This document shows positions 42,711 to 44,256 of a DNA stretch of 44,256 nt, one piece after another. A program made the position numbers and the translations under genes. The DNA comes from Phenylobacterium sp. (GTDB lineage Bacteria > Pseudomonadota > Alphaproteobacteria > Caulobacterales > Caulobacteraceae), in the NCBI RefSeq assembly GCF_030693405.1, contig NZ_JAUYAW010000028.1, forward strand, positions 1 through 44,256, written 5' to 3'. Below the pieces are notes generated by a model that saw nothing but the letters and a program-made list of their open reading frames with translations, was not told the DNA's origin and did no database searches. Within the stretch, counting starts at the first letter, position 1; the number at the start of each line of letters is the position of its first letter.

Positions 42711-43367
42711 TCAGAGGCCAGGCACATCCAGGATCGGCGCCCGGCGCTTGGCCCGCTTGCGCAGGAGCCGCCAGCCGATCGTTCCCACCCCGCCGGCCAC
42801 CACCAGGGCGATGAGGCCGAGCGTCAGGGGGTCGAACTGGTCGAAGATGTCCAGTTGTTCCAGCCCCTTGGCGGTCAGGTAGCCAGGCGCCAGCGCCGCG
42901 AACACCCAGACCACCGCCGAAATGACATTGGCGATCTGAAAGTCGCGCACCGGCATGCGCAGCATCCCCACTACGGCGGGCACGAAGGCGCGCATGGGGC
43001 CGATAAAACGGCCGGCATAGATCGAAATGACCCCATAACGCCGGCAATAGAGCCGCGTCAGGGCGAACTGCCGCCTATAGCGCCGCAGCCAGCGGTGCCG
43101 CAGCACTTGCATGCCGAGCTTGCGGCCGATGAAAAAGGAGATGGCGTCGCCGACGATGGCGCCGACGATGCAGCCGATCAGCACCGACACGGGGTCCAGC
43201 ACGCCGGTGGCCAGCAGCCCGCCGGTCAGCACCAGCAGCGGCGTGGCCGGCACCAGGGCTCCAACGATGACCAGGGACTCCAGCATGATGAACAGCCCCA
43301 GGACCAGGCCAGCCCAGGCGCTGTTGTTGCGGATGAACTCCGCCACTGGTTCGAGCATCGCTTCCAT
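42711..43367 (-). CDS. DedA-family membrane protein
   Basis: 218 residues with the DedA/VTT (SNARE-associated) domain: the re-entrant region PATPLLVLTGGLLATG and the signature AGRFIGPMRAFVPAVVGMLRM, followed by C-terminal helices and a basic tail. DedA proteins are implicated in undecaprenyl-phosphate or phospholipid flipping and membrane-potential maintenance. ATG at 43367 has GGAG 8 bases upstream; the longer frame to 43580 covers Arg-rich non-homologous sequence and was rejected. Confidence 0.92.
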   Translation of the reverse strand: MEAMLEPVAEFIRNNSAWAGLVLGLFIMLESLVIVGALVPATPLLVLTGGLLATGVLDPVSVLIGCIVGAIVGDAISFFIGRKLGMQVLRHRWLRRYRRQFALTRLYCRRYGVISIYAGRFIGPMRAFVPAVVGMLRMPVRDFQIANVISAVVWVFAALAPGYLTAKGLEQLDIFDQFDPLTLGLIALVVAGGVGTIGWRLLRKRAKRRAPILDVPGL

Positions 43368-43509
43368 GTCGGGGTCTCCATCGCTACGGCGCTGACCTGC
43401 CCGGGCGATGTGGCATCCTAGTGGCAAATTCTGTCTGTGAGATAAAGGCCACCCGGACTGGGGACAGAAAGGCGCACGGCGCCATGGGACCGGGCAGGCG
43501 AGCGCGTCC

Positions 43510-44001
43510 CTAGGGCGCTGCGTCTTCGGCGTCGTCCAGGCGCCTGTTGAGGGCCTGGAGCGCGGTGCGGAGGGCCGCAAGGTCCCCCAGCTCGCCCCCC
43601 AGGCGGCAGACCAGCTGGCCTGGCACCGCGGCGGCCGGCCCCCGCAGGTCGGCGCCCTTGTCGGTGAGGGAGATGACCACCCGGCGCTCGTCGCGCGGGT
43701 CGCGGGCGCGGTTCACCAGGCCCTGGGTCTCCAGGCGTTTGAGCAGAGGGGTCAGGGTGCCGGAATCCAGATCGAGGGCCTGACCCAGGTCGCCGACGCT
43801 GCGGGGCGCCTTCTCCCACAGGGCCAGCATGACCAGATACTGCGGATAGGTGAGGCCAAGCGGCTCCAGCAGGGGGCGGTAAAGCCGGGTCACCCGATTG
43901 CTGGCGCCATAGAGGGCGAAGCAGAGCTGCAGGTCGAGGCGAAGGGGATCAACCCCTTCGCCGGTCGCACTCTGTTCGGATCGGGTCTGGTTTCTGGTCA
44001 C
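43510..44001 (-). CDS. ohrR: Organic-hydroperoxide sensor OhrR (MarR family)
   Basis: 163 residues. The N-terminal helix has the sensing cysteine in LQLCFALYGASN (C27) with Tyr residues in LYRPLLEPLGLTYPQYLVML, the OhrR signature. The winged helix is at ~60-115 (LDSGTLTPLLKRLE, RDERRVVISLT). A second cysteine, C132, is 105 residues after C27, the same spacing as C22-C127 of the 2-Cys Xanthomonas OhrR. It represses ohr until oxidised by organic peroxides. The GTG start at 44001 overlaps the ohr stop (GTGA) and gives normal length. Confidence 0.9.
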   Translation of the reverse strand: MTRNQTRSEQSATGEGVDPLRLDLQLCFALYGASNRVTRLYRPLLEPLGLTYPQYLVMLALWEKAPRSVGDLGQALDLDSGTLTPLLKRLETQGLVNRARDPRDERRVVISLTDKGADLRGPAAAVPGQLVCRLGGELGDLAALRTALQALNRRLDDAEDAAP

Positions 44002-44256
44002 CGCGCCGTCGTGGTCAACTGCACGTCGATATTGCCGCGCACCGCATTGGAATAGGGGCAAACCTGGTGGGCTGTCTCCACCAGTTCGCGCGCAGCCGCC
44101 TCCTCAAGGCCCTCGATCTCGGCGGCCAGCGCCACGCCGAGGCGAAATCCGCCGCCCTCCTTGGGGAAGAGCTGGACGGTGGCGGTGACCGCGGCGTCCT
44201 TCAGTCGTAGATTGTGCTGGGGGGCGTCTTGGCGCACGGCGCTTTCGATACTGGCG
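43998..44256 (-). CDS. ohr: Organic hydroperoxide resistance protein Ohr, C-terminal part
   Basis: Reading frame open to the window edge; the visible 85 residues contain the second redox cysteine in VCPYSNAVRGN and the RLGVALAAEI strand of the OsmC/Ohr fold. The first cysteine lies beyond the window. Ohr reduces organic and lipid hydroperoxides. It is directly followed by and overlaps its regulator ohrR on the same strand. Confidence 0.93.
   Translation of the reverse strand, partial: ASIESAVRQDAPQHNLRLKDAAVTATVQLFPKEGGGFRLGVALAAEIEGLEEAAARELVETAHQVCPYSNAVRGNIDVQLTTTAR

Noticed and set aside
40804..43047. 747-codon open frame on the minus strand across the S46 peptidase and dedA genes
   Set aside because: It is antisense to two well-supported genes, has no recognisable domain and is the usual by-product of high GC in the third codon position.
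43420..43450. TGGCA repeats resembling a sigma-54 promoter
   Set aside because: The spacing does not fit TGGC-N8-TTGC on either strand.

Overview
The window is a high-GC chromosomal segment from a member of the Caulobacterales (Caulobacter, Phenylobacterium or a close relative). The evidence is a 231-residue CtrA ending in Ala-Ala with clustered GANTC (CcrM) sites upstream, the Caulobacter-type flagellar operon fliF-fliG-flbE-fliN-flbD-flhA, the fliI-fliJ-xylanase cluster near ctrA, an alpha-type SspB adaptor, and a circularly permuted (two-piece) tmRNA gene. No insertion sequence, prophage, CRISPR array, rRNA or ordinary tRNA gene was seen. Gene density is high and most neighbours overlap by 1-4 bases or lie within 30 bases.

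Layout. 1-6.4 kb: 3' end of a zinc-type alcohol dehydrogenase, a double-domain TetR regulator, an M23 cell-wall peptidase, an ArsC-like reductase and a membrane M28 peptidase. 6.4-11.6 kb: ctrA with its regulatory region, a short-chain dehydrogenase, then fliI-fliJ and a lipoprotein GH10 xylanase joined by 4-base overlaps. 11.6-19.4 kb: a DUF4282 membrane protein and the six-gene fliF operon on the minus strand. 19.4-24 kb: a secreted serine hydrolase with membrane tail, a C13 (legumain-like) protein, a hotdog thioesterase, sspB and the permuted ssrA gene. 24-28.4 kb: ilvB-ilvN with a transcription attenuator, a secreted hypothetical protein and miaA. 28.3-33.5 kb: serB, a HAD phosphatase, hflK-hflC and mrp. 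33.4-37.5 kb: two tandem GPH-type transporters and an SDR enzyme. 37.5-44.2 kb: a DevBCA-like exporter, an S46 peptidase, a DedA protein, and ohr-ohrR (ohr runs off the window).

Functional links. ctrA encodes the cell-cycle master regulator that in Caulobacter controls early flagellar genes; the MS ring, switch, export apparatus, export ATPase and the late-class activator FlbD are all within 13 kb of it. The tmRNA tags stalled peptides with ANDNFAEEVRLAA, and the neighbouring sspB encodes the adaptor that passes such peptides to ClpXP, so tag and adaptor are neighbours on the same strand. The ilvB leader has a short Val/Ile/Leu-rich ORF followed by alternative hairpins and a T-tract terminator, a classical attenuator.

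Most genes are ordinary for the group. The features I would look at again are the attenuator, the sspB-ssrA pair, the fused TetR protein, the overlapping divergent start codons of miaA and serB, and the dyads upstream of fliF and the TetR gene. I found no clear candidate for a wholly new biological system.
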